Shown here piece after piece: positions 47,632-59,292 of a DNA stretch of 64,000 bases. The DNA is taken from NCBI RefSeq assembly GCF_022965805.1, contig NC_133115.1, forward strand, positions 33,471,321-33,535,320. Reading direction: 5' to 3'. The DNA comes from Primulina eburnea (taxonomy: Eukaryota > Streptophyta > Magnoliopsida > Lamiales > Gesneriaceae). Under the pieces are notes generated by a model. The model was not told the DNA's origin. It did not search any database and saw only the letters and a list, made by a program, of their open reading frames with translations. Both the position numbers and the translations under genes were made by a program. How positions within the stretch are numbered: position 1 is the first letter of the stretch; the number at the start of each line of letters is the position of its first letter.

Positions 47632-47754
47632 ACTATAGAATATCATTCGTTTCTGAATAAAAAAATATATATATATATTCACATCTACAAATTTTCCCAT
47701 AAAGTTGGTCCAGACAAAATAAGATTACTCCCTCAAGTTCGTTTGTTTTTAGGC

Positions 47755-47934
47755 AAGAATTTGTGTGAGACGGTCTCACGGGTCGTATTTATGAGATAGA
47801 TCTCTTATTTGAGTCACCCATGAAAAAATATTACTTTGTATGCTAAGAGTATTACTTTTTATTGTGAATATGGGTAGGATTGACCCGTCTCACAGATTAT
47901 GATCCGTGAGACGGTCTCACATGAGACTCACTCT
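47755..47934. mobile_element. GAGACGGTCTC-type MITE, best-preserved copy
   Basis: Perfect palindromic cores occur at both ends: GTGAGACGGTCTCACGGGTC at left and CGTGAGACGGTCTCACATGA at right. The interior is the usual pair GTATGCTAAGAGTATTAC and TTTTTATTGTGAATATGGGT. It is about 180 bp. Confidence 0.9.
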
Positions 47935-48100
47935 TGTTTTTAATACGGATTAAGAAAAGATTTGAAAAAACAAACTTACATACAAATTTTCTATTTATAT
48001 TTATTTAATTTATTCAAAAAAATATTTTACGTTTTCCAAGACTTGGTTAATAAAAACATATCAGTAAAATCAAGGAAAAAATACAATTAAATGTAGAAAG

Positions 48101-48175
<75 letters not shown>

Positions 48176-49025
48176 GAGTTAAATGGAAAAAAACTTGTTT
48201 GTATTATTTGATTTTCCAATAGGACGGATGTACTATTAATTATGACATTATCTGTAAATAATAGGCCTACAAATTCTGAGAAGTGTATTGAATAATATGC
48301 AAAATAATACAGTATAAACAATAAGTTTAGCAATAAGTTTTGCACTAATGTAATTTTTAATCTACTAATTTGAGTTAGAGTTTGAATTTTTAATTCTTTT
48401 TTCTCCGCAAAATCCTCCATTTATCGAAATCATATTAAACTCATATCATCGTCAACTAAAATTACGAGAAAAAATTTCGTGCTCAAAATTTCTGAATCGT
48501 GTGTCTTATCTACTAGTTATTAATCTATATCTATATTATATATAAAACTTGAGATCTTTAATGGTCCAACTTTGTGACACCAATTATTTTATACGAAAAT
48601 ATCTTTTTAAATAATTTATTTCATATAATTTACTCATAATTACAATGTCTAATCAAATTTTAAAAATAAATAATTCACATATTATATCTAAAAATAATTT
48701 ATTTAATATAACTACGTTATCCTTGTCAAAATAATAATTTAAAAATATAACAAAATTTTATGAATCAATTCGATTTATTAATGATCATGATTCATATACG
48801 TAATAATCATTATTTTACACACAAAGCGCGTTTGCGTATTTCGTTTAGTTATTAATTATTATTTTGATGACTAATTAATGTTATTATTTAGTAATTATTA
48901 TTAATTACTAAAATGAACTACTTACTTTCGTTATAAAAAAGAATCCTTTCATTTCCCCAACCATAAAGCTTTTTTTCCCAGCCCACCCCCGGGTCAAATT
49001 TCAGATGTAGCCAGCTGCCACAAAC
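47935..49025. other. AT-rich region upstream of the BKI1-like gene
   Basis: It includes an AT microsatellite (48104-48172). The last 100 bases, with CTTTTTTTCCCAGCCCACCC, are the probable leader of the BKI1-like gene. No other gene was recognised. Confidence 0.5.
48104..48172. repeat. AT dinucleotide microsatellite, about 69 bp
   Basis: Uninterrupted TA repeats. Confidence 0.97.
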
Positions 49026-50075
49026 ATGGGACGGCGCACCGAAAAGCTACGCCACCGCTCCGCCACCAAATCCCACACCCTTCCTTCCTCACCCACTCAC
49101 TCCTTTTCTTCCTCCTCCTCCTCCGACTTTGAGTTCATCATCTCCCTCTCTCCCCACAAGTCCTCCGCCGCCCTCTGCCCCGCCGACGAGCTCTTCTACA
49201 AAGGCCAAATCCTCCCCCTCCACCTTTCCCCCCGCATCTCTATGGTTCGTGCCCTTCTCCTCTCCTCTCCCTCCACATCTTCTTCTTCCGACACAACCAC
49301 CACTGCTTCCCGTGACTCCACTGCCTCCACTTCCTCCGCCTCCTCCATCGATCTCCCCCACCTAGATTGTGAATCCTCACGCCCTAGCTCTGTCACTGAC
49401 GATGAGTTCAAACGCCTCACTAATACCGCCACTGCTACTGGAAACATTCAATCACTCAACTTTCTCCCAAGAAAACCCTCTAAATACTTCTCCCTCGCGA
49501 AATTCTCTTCTGTTTTCCGAAAGGAACACAAGAATACGACCGCTGCTGTATCCGGCGGCACCGCCGTTAAGCGAGTGAGCTCAAGCGCTAAAGAAGTCGT
49601 GCGCAAGTACTTGAAAAAAGTGAAACCTTTATACGAAAAACTCTCCCAGAAACAGCAGCAGCAACAACAGAAAGCATCCACTTCACAGCCCTGCATGCCT
49701 CCGCCTTCAAGACTCCCAAAATCAGAAAATACAACTCTGTGCATGACGGAAAATAAAGATCAAGATTTCATTACATGCAAAAACTATCCAAGGGAGAACA
49801 CTTCGAAAATGATTTCACACTCATTTTCCGGAAGTTTGAGGTTCCCCAGTAGAAGAAGTTGCATTTCAAGCTGCCCATCATCGATGGGATCATCACCAAG
49901 CCATGGTAAAAGCAGCTCCGGGTTCGGGTTTTCGCAAATGGGTCGGGATGGATCAGGCATGTGCTATTCTGATAGTTCGTCAATGGAGGAATTGCAGAGT
50001 GCTATTCAGGGTGCAATCGCCCATTGCAAGAACTCCCTGCTGCAGAATAAGACGATGGTCTGTAATGAAGTTTGA
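49026..50075 (+). CDS. BKI1: BRI1 kinase inhibitor 1-like / membrane-associated kinase regulator family protein
   Basis: A single open frame of 349 codons. Landmarks, in order: a Ser-rich N-terminus, DFEFIISLSPHK at 34-45, CPADELFYKGQILPLHLSPR at 51-70, a basic region KYLKKVKPLYEKLSQK at 194-209 followed by a Gln run, a Ser-rich segment, and the C-terminal SSSMEELQSAIQGAIAHCKN at 317-336. The last motif and the basic K-x-x-K-P-L-Y segment are the features by which BKI1 docks on the BRI1 receptor kinase and on the plasma membrane; Tyr203 corresponds to the tyrosine whose phosphorylation releases BKI1 in Arabidopsis. The protein would inhibit brassinosteroid receptor signalling at the membrane until that release. 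MAKR family members share several of these blocks, so exact orthology is likely but not proven. Codon third positions are C-rich at the 5' end. No intron, as in the family. Confidence 0.82.
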   Translation: MGRRTEKLRHRSATKSHTLPSSPTHSFSSSSSSDFEFIISLSPHKSSAALCPADELFYKGQILPLHLSPRISMVRALLLSSPSTSSSSDTTTTASRDSTASTSSASSIDLPHLDCESSRPSSVTDDEFKRLTNTATATGNIQSLNFLPRKPSKYFSLAKFSSVFRKEHKNTTAAVSGGTAVKRVSSSAKEVVRKYLKKVKPLYEKLSQKQQQQQQKASTSQPCMPPPSRLPKSENTTLCMTENKDQDFITCKNYPRENTSKMISHSFSGSLRFPSRRSCISSCPSSMGSSPSHGKSSSGFGFSQMGRDGSGMCYSDSSSMEELQSAIQGAIAHCKNSLLQNKTMVCNEV

Positions 50076-50414
50076 GCGAGAAAAAATAATTAAAGTTCGA
50101 TGCAGTACTTTGTTAATTTGATGTAGAATTAACTGCGACTACCTGCTTAATTATTAACATCTTATGTTTATTATTATCTAATCATGTGTCATTATCGATT
50201 TCTGTCATCTCTTTGTTCGATGCCTTGATTTTTAAAAAATTGAATTACATCTCATTAATTGTTGGTAATAATTTGTCCCAAGTGTTTAATTAAAACTTGT
50301 TTACAAAATAAGATTAATTTGAAATCCAAACTAAAAGAGTGAAGGCACACTCATGCTCGATATCATTCATCGAATCTTTAAGTTCTAAAAACAATTAGAA
50401 TATATGTTCACGGA
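50076..50414. other. 3' flank of the BKI1-like gene
   Basis: Probable 3' UTR, nothing else recognised. Confidence 0.5.
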
Positions 50415-50533
50415 ATAGGTCTCTTGAGACGTGTTAATTTTATCAATATTTCATAATAAAAAATAATACTTTTTATGGATGACCGAAATAATATATATGT
50501 CTCACGTGAGACTGTCTAACACGATTTTTTGTC
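50415..50533. mobile_element. GAGACGGTCTC-type MITE, partial copy
   Basis: A shortened copy of about 120 bp with AGGTCTCTTGAGACGTG at left, TAATACTTTTTATGGATGAC in the middle and CACGTGAGACTGTCTAACAC at right. Confidence 0.75.
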
Positions 50534-51407
50534 ATGTTTATTTATCATCTCTAACTATATCATATGTTATTTATTATCACATCTCACGAATTAAACTATG
50601 TTTATACAATATTCCCACGAACATGGTCTTGAAATTAAATACAATACTAACAATTTCACACATTTGACACCTCGGTGTAATGTCGATATTTTTAATATGT
50701 AGTATATATTATTTTATTTATTTATTTCTTTGAATTTTTATTATATATAATATTCCAGTCACGTCCAAGCAGGGCTACATGCAACGGTAAAATTACTCGT
50801 TCTTTCATGAAAGGGCTGCATTTCTATTGGGGCTCCTACTCCAATATGTTGCTAAAACAATAACTACTGGAAATCGTGTTGTTTTTGACATTTTTCTGCA
50901 GTTGAATTTTTTTGCCAGTTAAACAAGAATCTCCCATGTGCGTTCCAAAAGTATTAATTGTTCTTGGGGCTTTTTTCTGAATATACAAAATGTGTTGACA
51001 GACTTTTCATGAGGTTCAGTCGTCTGTATAATATTTTGAATACTAATCTGAATTTGACTTCTTTAATTAATCAGCAACTTGATTTCCAAATCTCACTACT
51101 TGAGGAGAGAAAATTAAAATTAATGACAGAAAAATTTGCGCGTTGATATTAGTTGAGTTTGGATCGATAAATTTTAAATCCTTGAATTTTTTTTAAATAT
51201 TTTTTTAATTTTAGAGAAACAAAATCATAAACTTCAAATTCACTTATCTGAAATTCATTATACTTTGTGCAGCTAATATATAAATAAGTAAGTTGTTGAT
51301 TTAATATTTCATTATTAACAATAAAACCATTATCGATCGAACTTTTTAAACTAGTTTCATAGTTGTATTTTGAAAATTTATAAAGTGACTTAATTTTTTT
51401 TTTAAAT
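50534..51407. other. AT-rich intergenic region
   Basis: Nothing was recognised. Confidence 0.5.
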
Positions 51408-51412
51408 GTTAT

Positions 51413-51532
51413 TGTTAATTGTCTCATATCGGTAGGATAAATAATCTGGGAGTTGCATATATTGGCTTGGACAATCCTCCGTTCTTGAGCTAGCTTTTGG
51501 GGTCGAGTTAGATCCAAGTTTCGATCTTAACA
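51413..51532 (+). mobile_element. Solo LTR of the same TRIM family as 9255-9992
   Basis: This 120-bp LTR starts TGTTAATTGTCTCATATCGG and ends GATCTTAACA, with CTTGAGCTAGCTTTTGGGGT in the middle as in the array copies. GTTAT at 51408-51412 and 51533-51537 is a perfect 5-bp target duplication, and there is no internal region, so it is a textbook solo LTR made by LTR-LTR recombination. Confidence 0.93.
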
Positions 51533-51537
51533 GTTAT

Positions 51538-52654
51538 AGCTGAGCATCTTCTACATTATTTTTTAAAAAAAAAATATAAGAAAATGAAGAGTCAGATAGA
51601 TTGCCTTTATTTGTTGATGGACTAAAAGCCGATGAAGTGTAGTCTTTAGTGGGTCACATTGAAGATCAAATAATGAAAGGGACTTCCGCTAAATGACACA
51701 CCCCGATGAATCATAATAGATTCACATGTATCCTATTTTCTCAAATAAAATTTTCTCAAATATAATTTTGTTGAATTTTTTAATATGTAATTTCGATGTT
51801 GTACCACAATTAAATTAAGGGATGGATAATTTAAAATTAAATTTTAAAAAATGATTTGGTTGTAATAATCCTGGATTTCAATTAGCCGATGGAGGACTAG
51901 TGGATGAAGTTATCCCTTGGGTCTTCACACATTAATGTGCGAGGGGTCGACCAACCAAGATTTTTTAGCTTTAAATTAATAAAAATAAAGAGGCCTTGAT
52001 TTCTGTGGTAGACGTTGCATGCCACAAGTTATTTGTACTTGGCGAACAAATATTTTTTGGAGTTGGTCCGGTCCACCCACACCAGACGCAGTGTATGTAG
52101 GAAACCCTACAGCAAGTCAATTATTTGAATCCATTTTTGTTGTATTGTCTCGAATTTTTTCATTGTTCGTATCGAATAACATAATCAAGTTGATATTAAA
52201 CAAGAAATTCGGCCGACCTACATTTTAACTCATCCAACTACACAAAAAAATAAATTTTCTCAAATCCGTCTTCGACACCTTTTTGAGCGAGTGAACATAT
52301 CGCACGTGATTTTTGCTCAGTGCAATTTACTTGCTAGCATAGTTGCACTATCTCATAAGTTTATACAGTACTGTGCGTCGAAGAGTAATTCATGCGGGTT
52401 CCTTCATTGGAAAAAAAAAATTTCAAATCTAATACGCGTGATTTTTTGCCAAAGAAAAAAATGGAGTCTGAATTTTAAATAAGCGAGAATAACCGTAGTA
52501 AGTAACTAATTTTGAATATAATATTCTAAAATAAATGCCCAGAAATAGCTTGATATGGTAACAGTAGCAAAAACAATTTTTTTGTATAAAACATATCACG
52601 TGACTATAAATGACAGCCATGCACCAATAAGTGAAACTATCATAAAATATTAGA
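51538..52654. other. Intergenic region
   Basis: No gene or known repeat was recognised. Short open frames look random. Confidence 0.5.
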
Positions 52655-53450
52655 GTTAGTCTCATGTGAGACCGTCTCACGGGTCATAATCCGTGAGACG
52701 GCTCGACCCTACCCATATTTAAAATAAAAAGTAATACTCTTAGGCCCCGTTTGGTTTGAGGGATAAAGTAGGTTTATATTATTTAACCTACTTTATCCCT
52801 CGTTTGGTACGCGTGATTATTTAACCCACCTTATCCTTCCTATGAATGATTAGGTTATATTAGGTAGGTTAAAATAATACCTCCTCACCCCCTAGGATTA
52901 TTTATCCTACTCTTAATCCATCATATTTTTCCAATTTTACCCTTCTCCTAAATTCAAACTCACCACCACTTCCCGCCTAAATTCAAACTCACCACCACTT
53001 CCCGCCGCCGCAATGACCGCCGCCTGCCGAGCAACGGCCGACCGCCGACGCCGACCATTTCCGGGGCCGGCCGAAATTTCCGGCCGGCCGTTTCCGGCCG
53101 CAGCCCCCCGCCGGCCGTTTCCGGCGGACCATTTCCGGCCGGCCGCCGCCGCCGCCATTGACGCCGTCGCCGCCGTCGCGAAGGGGAAGGGCAATTTCGT
53201 CTTTTCATCAAAAAATTCAAAATTATCCTACACTTAAAAATCTTACCAAACATAATATTATTTTACCTCATATTAATCCATCCTACCACAATCATTTTCT
53301 TTATCATTTACATACTAATCATTAGTTTATCCTATCCTTCCAACCAAACGTAGCCTTAGCATAAAAAGTAATACTTTTTCATGGGTGACCCAAATAAGAG
53401 ATCCGTCTCACAAATACGACCCGTGAGACCGTCTCACACAAGTTTTTGCC
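52655..53450. mobile_element. GAGACGGTCTC-type MITE interrupted by a second MITE
   Basis: The left half (52655-52742) ends ...AAGTAATACTCTTA and the right half (53356-53450) begins TTAGCATAAAAAGTAATAC. Removing 52743-53355 plus one TTA restores the ACTCTTAGCATAAAAAG sequence seen in intact copies such as 4914 and 46803. The outer ends are TGTGAGACCGTCTCACGGGT and CGTGAGACCGTCTCACACAA. Confidence 0.92.
52743..53355. mobile_element. Tourist-like (PIF/Harbinger) MITE with GC-rich interior
   Basis: The ends are inverted: GGCCCCGTTTGGTTTGAGGG at left and, read inward from the right, GGCTACGTTTGGTTGGAAGG. TTA flanks both sides (52740-52742, 53356-53358), the target duplication of the PIF/Harbinger group. 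The middle (about 52990-53180) is unusually GC-rich, made of repeated TTTCCGGCCGGCC-like and CCGCCGCCG segments with a 24-bp direct repeat TAAATTCAAACTCACCACCA just before. It may carry a captured genomic fragment, but I recognise no protein in it. Confidence 0.88.
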
Positions 53451-53955
53451 AAATATTACATCCCCACAACATACAGTGAATACAAGCCCGGCCCGGCCAT
53501 CAGAAATTTGAAAATTGTCCACGCAGTTTAGCAAGAACAACAATAATATTAATTATAAGCTGGTTCGAAAAATAGGTCACTTTAATTTCTTGTAACAAAA
53601 TTTTTAATTAATTATTCAATTAATAGTTTTCAATATTATTATTGTTTGGGGGTGTGTGTGGCCCTTCAATAGATGAGTGAAGAAACGAGACAGGTCACAT
53701 GCAAAACTAAATAAATTTATAGAGTGAGTATTTTTTTTTAAAAAAAGTTTTGGATAAAATCTCAAATTTCACTTAGAAAACAAAAAAAGTTAATTCAAAT
53801 GGACTTAAAAAAAAGAGGGGTGCTATATATGTTTAGATTTAAAGTGAATAGTGCCAACACATGAGTAGGACAAGTTGACTTCAAATATATTCATTTGTAA
53901 GGATTTTTATAGTTTACTCGAGCTCAAGTAAATTTTTATCTATCTGATCACGACT

Positions 53956-54030
<75 letters not shown>

Positions 54031-54129
54031 ACGTTTTTGTCCTAATTATAACCAAGTCGATTGGTGGATCTTCAAAAAAAAAAGCCATATACACCTTCCC
54101 AGTCGTATTAATTATGTTTTATTGTGTCT
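53451..54129. other. Intergenic region with AT microsatellite
   Basis: A TA microsatellite runs from about 53957 to 54027. Nothing else was recognised. Confidence 0.5.
53957..54027. repeat. AT dinucleotide microsatellite, about 70 bp
   Basis: Uninterrupted TA repeats. Confidence 0.95.
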
Positions 54130-54271
54130 TGATCACCTGATATTAATTGTCATCGGGGAATTGAAACGTGACGTTTAGGCTGCTACATGATTTAAAAGAT
54201 TGATCACCTGATATTAATTGTCATCGGGGAATTGAAACGTGACGTTTAGGCTGCTACATGATTTAAAAGAT
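54130..54271. repeat. Perfect 71-bp tandem duplication
   Basis: The unit starts TGATCACCTGATATTAATTG and ends ACATGATTTAAAAGAT. It occurs at 54130-54200 and 54201-54271 with no mismatch, so it is recent. Confidence 0.93.
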
Positions 54272-56333
54272 GACAATGTTACCATCACTTACAGAGTTTT
54301 TAGTAAAACCACGAGCACTTGATCCTAAAATTGATATTAAAGTCAATATCATGTATTCGATTTTCATAGATTACAATGAATACAATTACTGAGAGATATA
54401 TTATTGAGATGCGATAATTATCCATACTTCGAATCAATCGAAACATGGCATTATTTAAATTACACAGATGCTATCATGTGTTTTTTTTTTTTTTTTTTTG
54501 GTAAAACAGGTATCGTCTTGGATTATACACACGTCAATGGTCATGCATTTATTAATCAATGTGTATGGTACGGCTGTATGGAGTGATCTGTCGGTGATGC
54601 TAATTTAAAACAAACGTTACAATCATGTGAAATGATACCGTGATGTTCGAGAATATCAGAACATGGTCGTGTCAAAAAGACAACTTTATGTTAAAATGGT
54701 AATCTTCATGTTCTATAGCAGGTGGACATCAAATTGTACAAAAATGTAATAATATGTTTGGATTTAATCACTTAAAATCCAACGCTTAGGCGGAACATAC
54801 AAATGAACTGTACAAAAAGTAGAGCAAATCATCAGAACAAAAAATTATAACTTTTACTGATAACCGAGTTTAGATAAAATGCATAAAAAGTTCAAAGTGA
54901 AAATATGAACACTTTTGTATCTATTCAGACAACAAAATATGAACCTTCACAAAAATTAGGACACCAAACTCAAAACATGGTTTCTTTCGGAACGATCTAA
55001 TCGTGATACGGCTCACAAATAACAAATTCTAAATTAGAGTTACACAGGACTGCGAAGTATGTCCAAGAGAACTCAGCAGTACTCACATGTGAGTTTTTAC
55101 ACGACATACACCACATATATATAGACCCCATACGTTCTTGTGTACAACTCTCGACAGAATAGTATCTAATAAGAGTATAATTGTCAAAACGGGTTAGACG
55201 TACTGGATCGGCCCGACCCACCATATAAAATAAGTGGATTGGATTGATAATATCTCAAACTGTCAAATAAAATAAATGAGTTGGATTGATAATATCCCAA
55301 ACTACGTACCAAAATGAGAGTTGTGTCTAACTACATAAAATAAGTTGATTGAGTCGATAATGTTAATTCCCATGAATTTTACCAACTCTAGTGGGAGGCA
55401 AGCTTTAAAAATGGAAAAAGTAGTTGATTTACGTTACCACAAATGGGCCTCGAACTCTACAAAAGTGGTCAGGAAGATATGCAAAACTCTAGGCCATTAT
55501 ATGTATTCGCCTAGCTAGTAATTATAAATTCAGCCAAAAATAGATATCGAAATTTCATCTAAATAAAAGTCATATTATATTATTTTTCGGATAATTAAAA
55601 TCTATTTTCCGAAAGCATATTAATATATGAACCAAATATCCAAGCTCAAATTAAAGATATGCACGGGCTCTGCATCCTAATTCTGTAATAAATTACGATT
55701 AATCAATATCTCTGGAAGACCTTAGAACATATTTATATATAAAAGTTATATCGCTAAAAATATTCTTTTAAAAAAAGAAGATTACTTTAAAAAATAAAAC
55801 CTATTTAATCAGCTATGATTTCAAAATGAGCCCATAAGTGGGTTCAAAATATCCCTCTATATTACCATCTTAATTTCCCTTTAGTTTTTAATTTCTATTT
55901 TCTTTAATATTTCCCAACTAAAAATTACGTTGCTAATTTTGAACGATCATATGAAAAACCCGTCGTGTATTTTGAGAAATCCTCTCCTTTACTCTTATAG
56001 GAATAAAACATTCTTTAATATTACTTTAATTACCCCAAACAGGCCCTAGCCAGATTTCATGCTTTTTCGGATCCTTTCTCCCGGGTTTGCAGGTTCTTTT
56101 CAAATTGTGCCCCGCATTAAACTTTCTTCATTTTGTTTATTACTTCTTTGTGTTTTCTCATTGTTTTTCTGGAGTTTAACTTATTTATGGGCAGTGATTT
56201 GTAACTGGGAAAAAAACAAAACAAAACAAAACACTTTGGAAAATAACGCGAATGAATATTTTTGTACTTATAAGTTGCGAAAGATCTTATTTGTCATGTT
56301 ATAAATTCTTTTTAAACCTTTTTATATAGGCAA
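54272..56333. other. Intergenic region, nothing recognised
   Basis: AT-rich with a T-run at 54480. No gene, RNA or clear repeat was seen. Confidence 0.5.
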
Positions 56334-56466
56334 AAACCTGTGTGAGACGGTCTACAGGTCGTATTTTATGAGACGAATCTCTTATTTGGGTCATCCATGA
56401 AAAAATATTACTTTTTATTGTGAATATCGGTAAGGTTGACCTGTCTCACAAGAGACCTACTCTTTT
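56334..56466. mobile_element. GAGACGGTCTC-type MITE, shortened copy
   Basis: CTGTGTGAGACGGTCTACAG at left, TATTTGGGTCATCCATGAAA in the middle and GACCTGTCTCACAAGAGACC at right. The middle lacks the second half of the core palindrome. Confidence 0.8.
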
Positions 56467-58501
56467 ATATATACCTATTTTTTTTTATTATAATTTATTA
56501 ACTACTAAACAACTTAGGAGTTGTTTTAAAGAACTTATAAGCTCATTCGCCCCGAACTCCTCATCTATATATGTGTTCTAGAAAAATAGACGAGTAATCA
56601 ACTTTAAACTCCAAAATTTATATCGAATTCGCAAGTATTTTAAGTACGAGTAAATGCTTGACTAATATTTTTTTAATTACGTTTTAAACAAATTTTATAC
56701 CTACATTACTGCTAATACAACTAATGGATAGCCTCATATTCTCTCTAATCTAAGGTTTTTTTTTTTTAAAAATGTTATTGTTACAGCACATATACAATAG
56801 TTTAGGGGGAAAATATTTACTCAATGTGTGCTTAGCTGTCAAAGAGCATATATAACAGTGCTCATAATCTCAACGCAGGATTTTCAATAATCGACATTGG
56901 ACACTATGCATGCCTTTTCATTCCTATATTTTATCTTCTAACTTTTATATAAAAATACATTATTATACATCATATTTCTTAAATGGAAATTAAATTAAAA
57001 TTAATAAAAGTACACGAATAGTTTATTTAATTTAAAGTGTAATTAATTAATGAAGCAATTGGGAAAATAATATGGATATTCTTGCCTTCAACTCTTGGGC
57101 AAGTAGAATTAATGACAAGAATGCCCATATATATATATATATATAATATTCCTGTGAGAAGTGAACAACACGATTTGATAAAAAAAAAAGAGACAAATCT
57201 TTGAAGGGTTTTTGTGTCAAATTACGTGACAAATATTAATCTGAGTGTGTTTTTGAATTTAATTTGAGAAAATGAAGTGTTTCACATGACATGTATTAGT
57301 TTCATGTGGTCACATGCAAAGGAGTTCTCCCATGTTATTATGATCATCAATGTGCGATGAAAGTCAGAGCAGACCATGTCTAATTATTCATTTGCCACTC
57401 AGCAAATATATTTTAACATTGTTTTTCATGATGACATAAACATGACCATGATATATGGATGAATGAGTGACAATGATCATTCACCCAGTACATGTGTCAT
57501 ATATTGAGTCGATGGAGACAATATCCATCTGAGTAGCATCTACCAAGCCATCGAGGTGTCACTGCACATAATATCACCTATCAACATTAATGCTTTCAGG
57601 TGGCGAGAATTTTGATTAATCAATGAAATGTTAAAACGTTACCATATTCCTCGACATTTACGATACTACGAATCAAGTGCCAACAGTGGGATAGATGGTT
57701 GATTAGCATAAACTTGTCCAAATATACATTTCCAGACAAAGACCAAACAAAGGTTTGCTCCAAATACCAATGCACGCTAATGAAATTCCTAACTCAAACG
57801 GAGGGAGCGGGGCAGACTTGCACATAATATATTAATGGTGGGTGTGGCTTTAATCGCCTCGGTTTCGTGTATGTTATCAAACAACAATGGCAGGACCCAC
57901 GCCTCTCAAATTCTACTTTATAAATAACCTGCAGTAACATTGCACCTTCGCATCGAGGGCCTGCCTCAAGTTGCGGACATCCCCTCACGTTAAGCTATAA
58001 TAACATATTATTTTTTTTGCTTCTTCTTAATTCCAATTCAAGATGTGCCTCAAAATTTTGTTTGCCAAACCAAAATGAAACCATCTTTGCATCTGATCCA
58101 ATATTGTAATAATTATGTATTGGGTCACCCATCACGTAAATTTTTCTGCTACCCGAAACAAAGCAAGTTGCGTCGCAACAATGTTGCATAATCACGGACA
58201 TAGAGATATGGATAGGATATCACACGTACTAGGAACAAAATATTTCAGAGTATAAAATACGATATATATGAAAGGATTCAACTATTTCATACACACATGA
58301 ACACACGTACAGTTATGAAAATTACAATGCATATACATATTGATAGTTGAAATCGAGCAGATTTAAGTATAATTAATTATATATCGCTAGTTCATTCATA
58401 GCAGTATAAAATGTAATCTTGTTTTTTCAACGGATATAATTAAATTATATGTTCTTACTTTTTGATCCATATCCTTAGTACCTTTCAAAATAGCCGTTAT
58501 A

Positions 58502-58503
<2 letters not shown>
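56467..58503. other. Intergenic region
   Basis: A stretch at about 57425-57550 resembles 7085-7206. No gene was recognised. The less AT-rich part at 57800-57990 has no recognised coding sense. Confidence 0.45.

Positions 58504-58594
<91 letters not shown>
58504..58594. repeat. AT dinucleotide microsatellite, about 90 bp
   Basis: Uninterrupted AT repeats. Confidence 0.97.
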
Positions 58595-58597
<3 letters not shown>

Positions 58598-59204
58598 CCT
58601 TTCTTCACTAAATTTTGCGTAATATTATATTGATTTTTGACAGATATATCAATCATGCAGCTGCCTCAAGTATCATTGTCCAAAATATTCGACACAATAA
58701 AAAAAACAATTTAAAAGTACATCTAAGTGGTCACTCCGCGTTACCAACTCCCCCCTATGTTTCAATACAAACTGCTCAATTGATAATCTGAATTATAATA
58801 AAGATATGCAAGATACAACGGACGATCGATTGAACATATTATATTAAATATAAGTAGATTGTTACTCTAGATGCAGCACATGCTCAATCGTTTAATACAT
58901 GATAAATTTCGTGATATGGACACAAAAGATTACTAAACTTATAACCAACACTTTTCGATATCATTGGTGATAATGGTTGAAGTTTTTTTTTGTCTTTTTT
59001 TATCTTCCAAGGTGTCCATGTGCTGTCCCTAGACTCCATCAACAACCTTAGATCACTTGTTTCATATTCACCAGACCACCAAGCTTTTAATATTACCAGC
59101 CGTCCGAAAACATTACCTCGCCAAATATTAAACCTAGATAAAAAAAAAAAAAAAAAAAGCTATGTCAACAATGTAATCAAACCGTAAAAAGCATGCTTCA
59201 TCCC
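58595..59204. other. Upstream region of the DUF1645 gene
   Basis: No gene was recognised; it contains an A-run at 59140-59158. Confidence 0.45.
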
Positions 59205-59213
59205 TCTATAAAG
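59205..59213 (+). promoter_or_regulatory. TATA box of the DUF1645 gene
   Basis: CTCTATAAA lies about 80 bases before the start codon, leaving room for a leader of about 50 nt. Confidence 0.65.
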
Positions 59214-59292
59214 CACACCCAAATTTCGTGGCTCAAACTTCATGCATTAATTATATAACTCACCAAACCAAACTCTCCAACTTCCATCACAA

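Noticed and set aside
49089..49447. Gly-rich and Glu-rich minus-strand frames and a Pro/Ser-rich plus frame
   Set aside because: Shadows of the low-complexity, C-rich 5' part of the BKI1-like gene.
53013..53237. Ala/Arg/Pro-rich frame in the GC-rich segment
   Set aside because: It arises from the CCGGCC repeats in the MITE; no start context or homology is recognisable.
57794..58201. Two minus-strand frames in a less AT-rich stretch
   Set aside because: No family is recognisable, and no splice or promoter signals support them.
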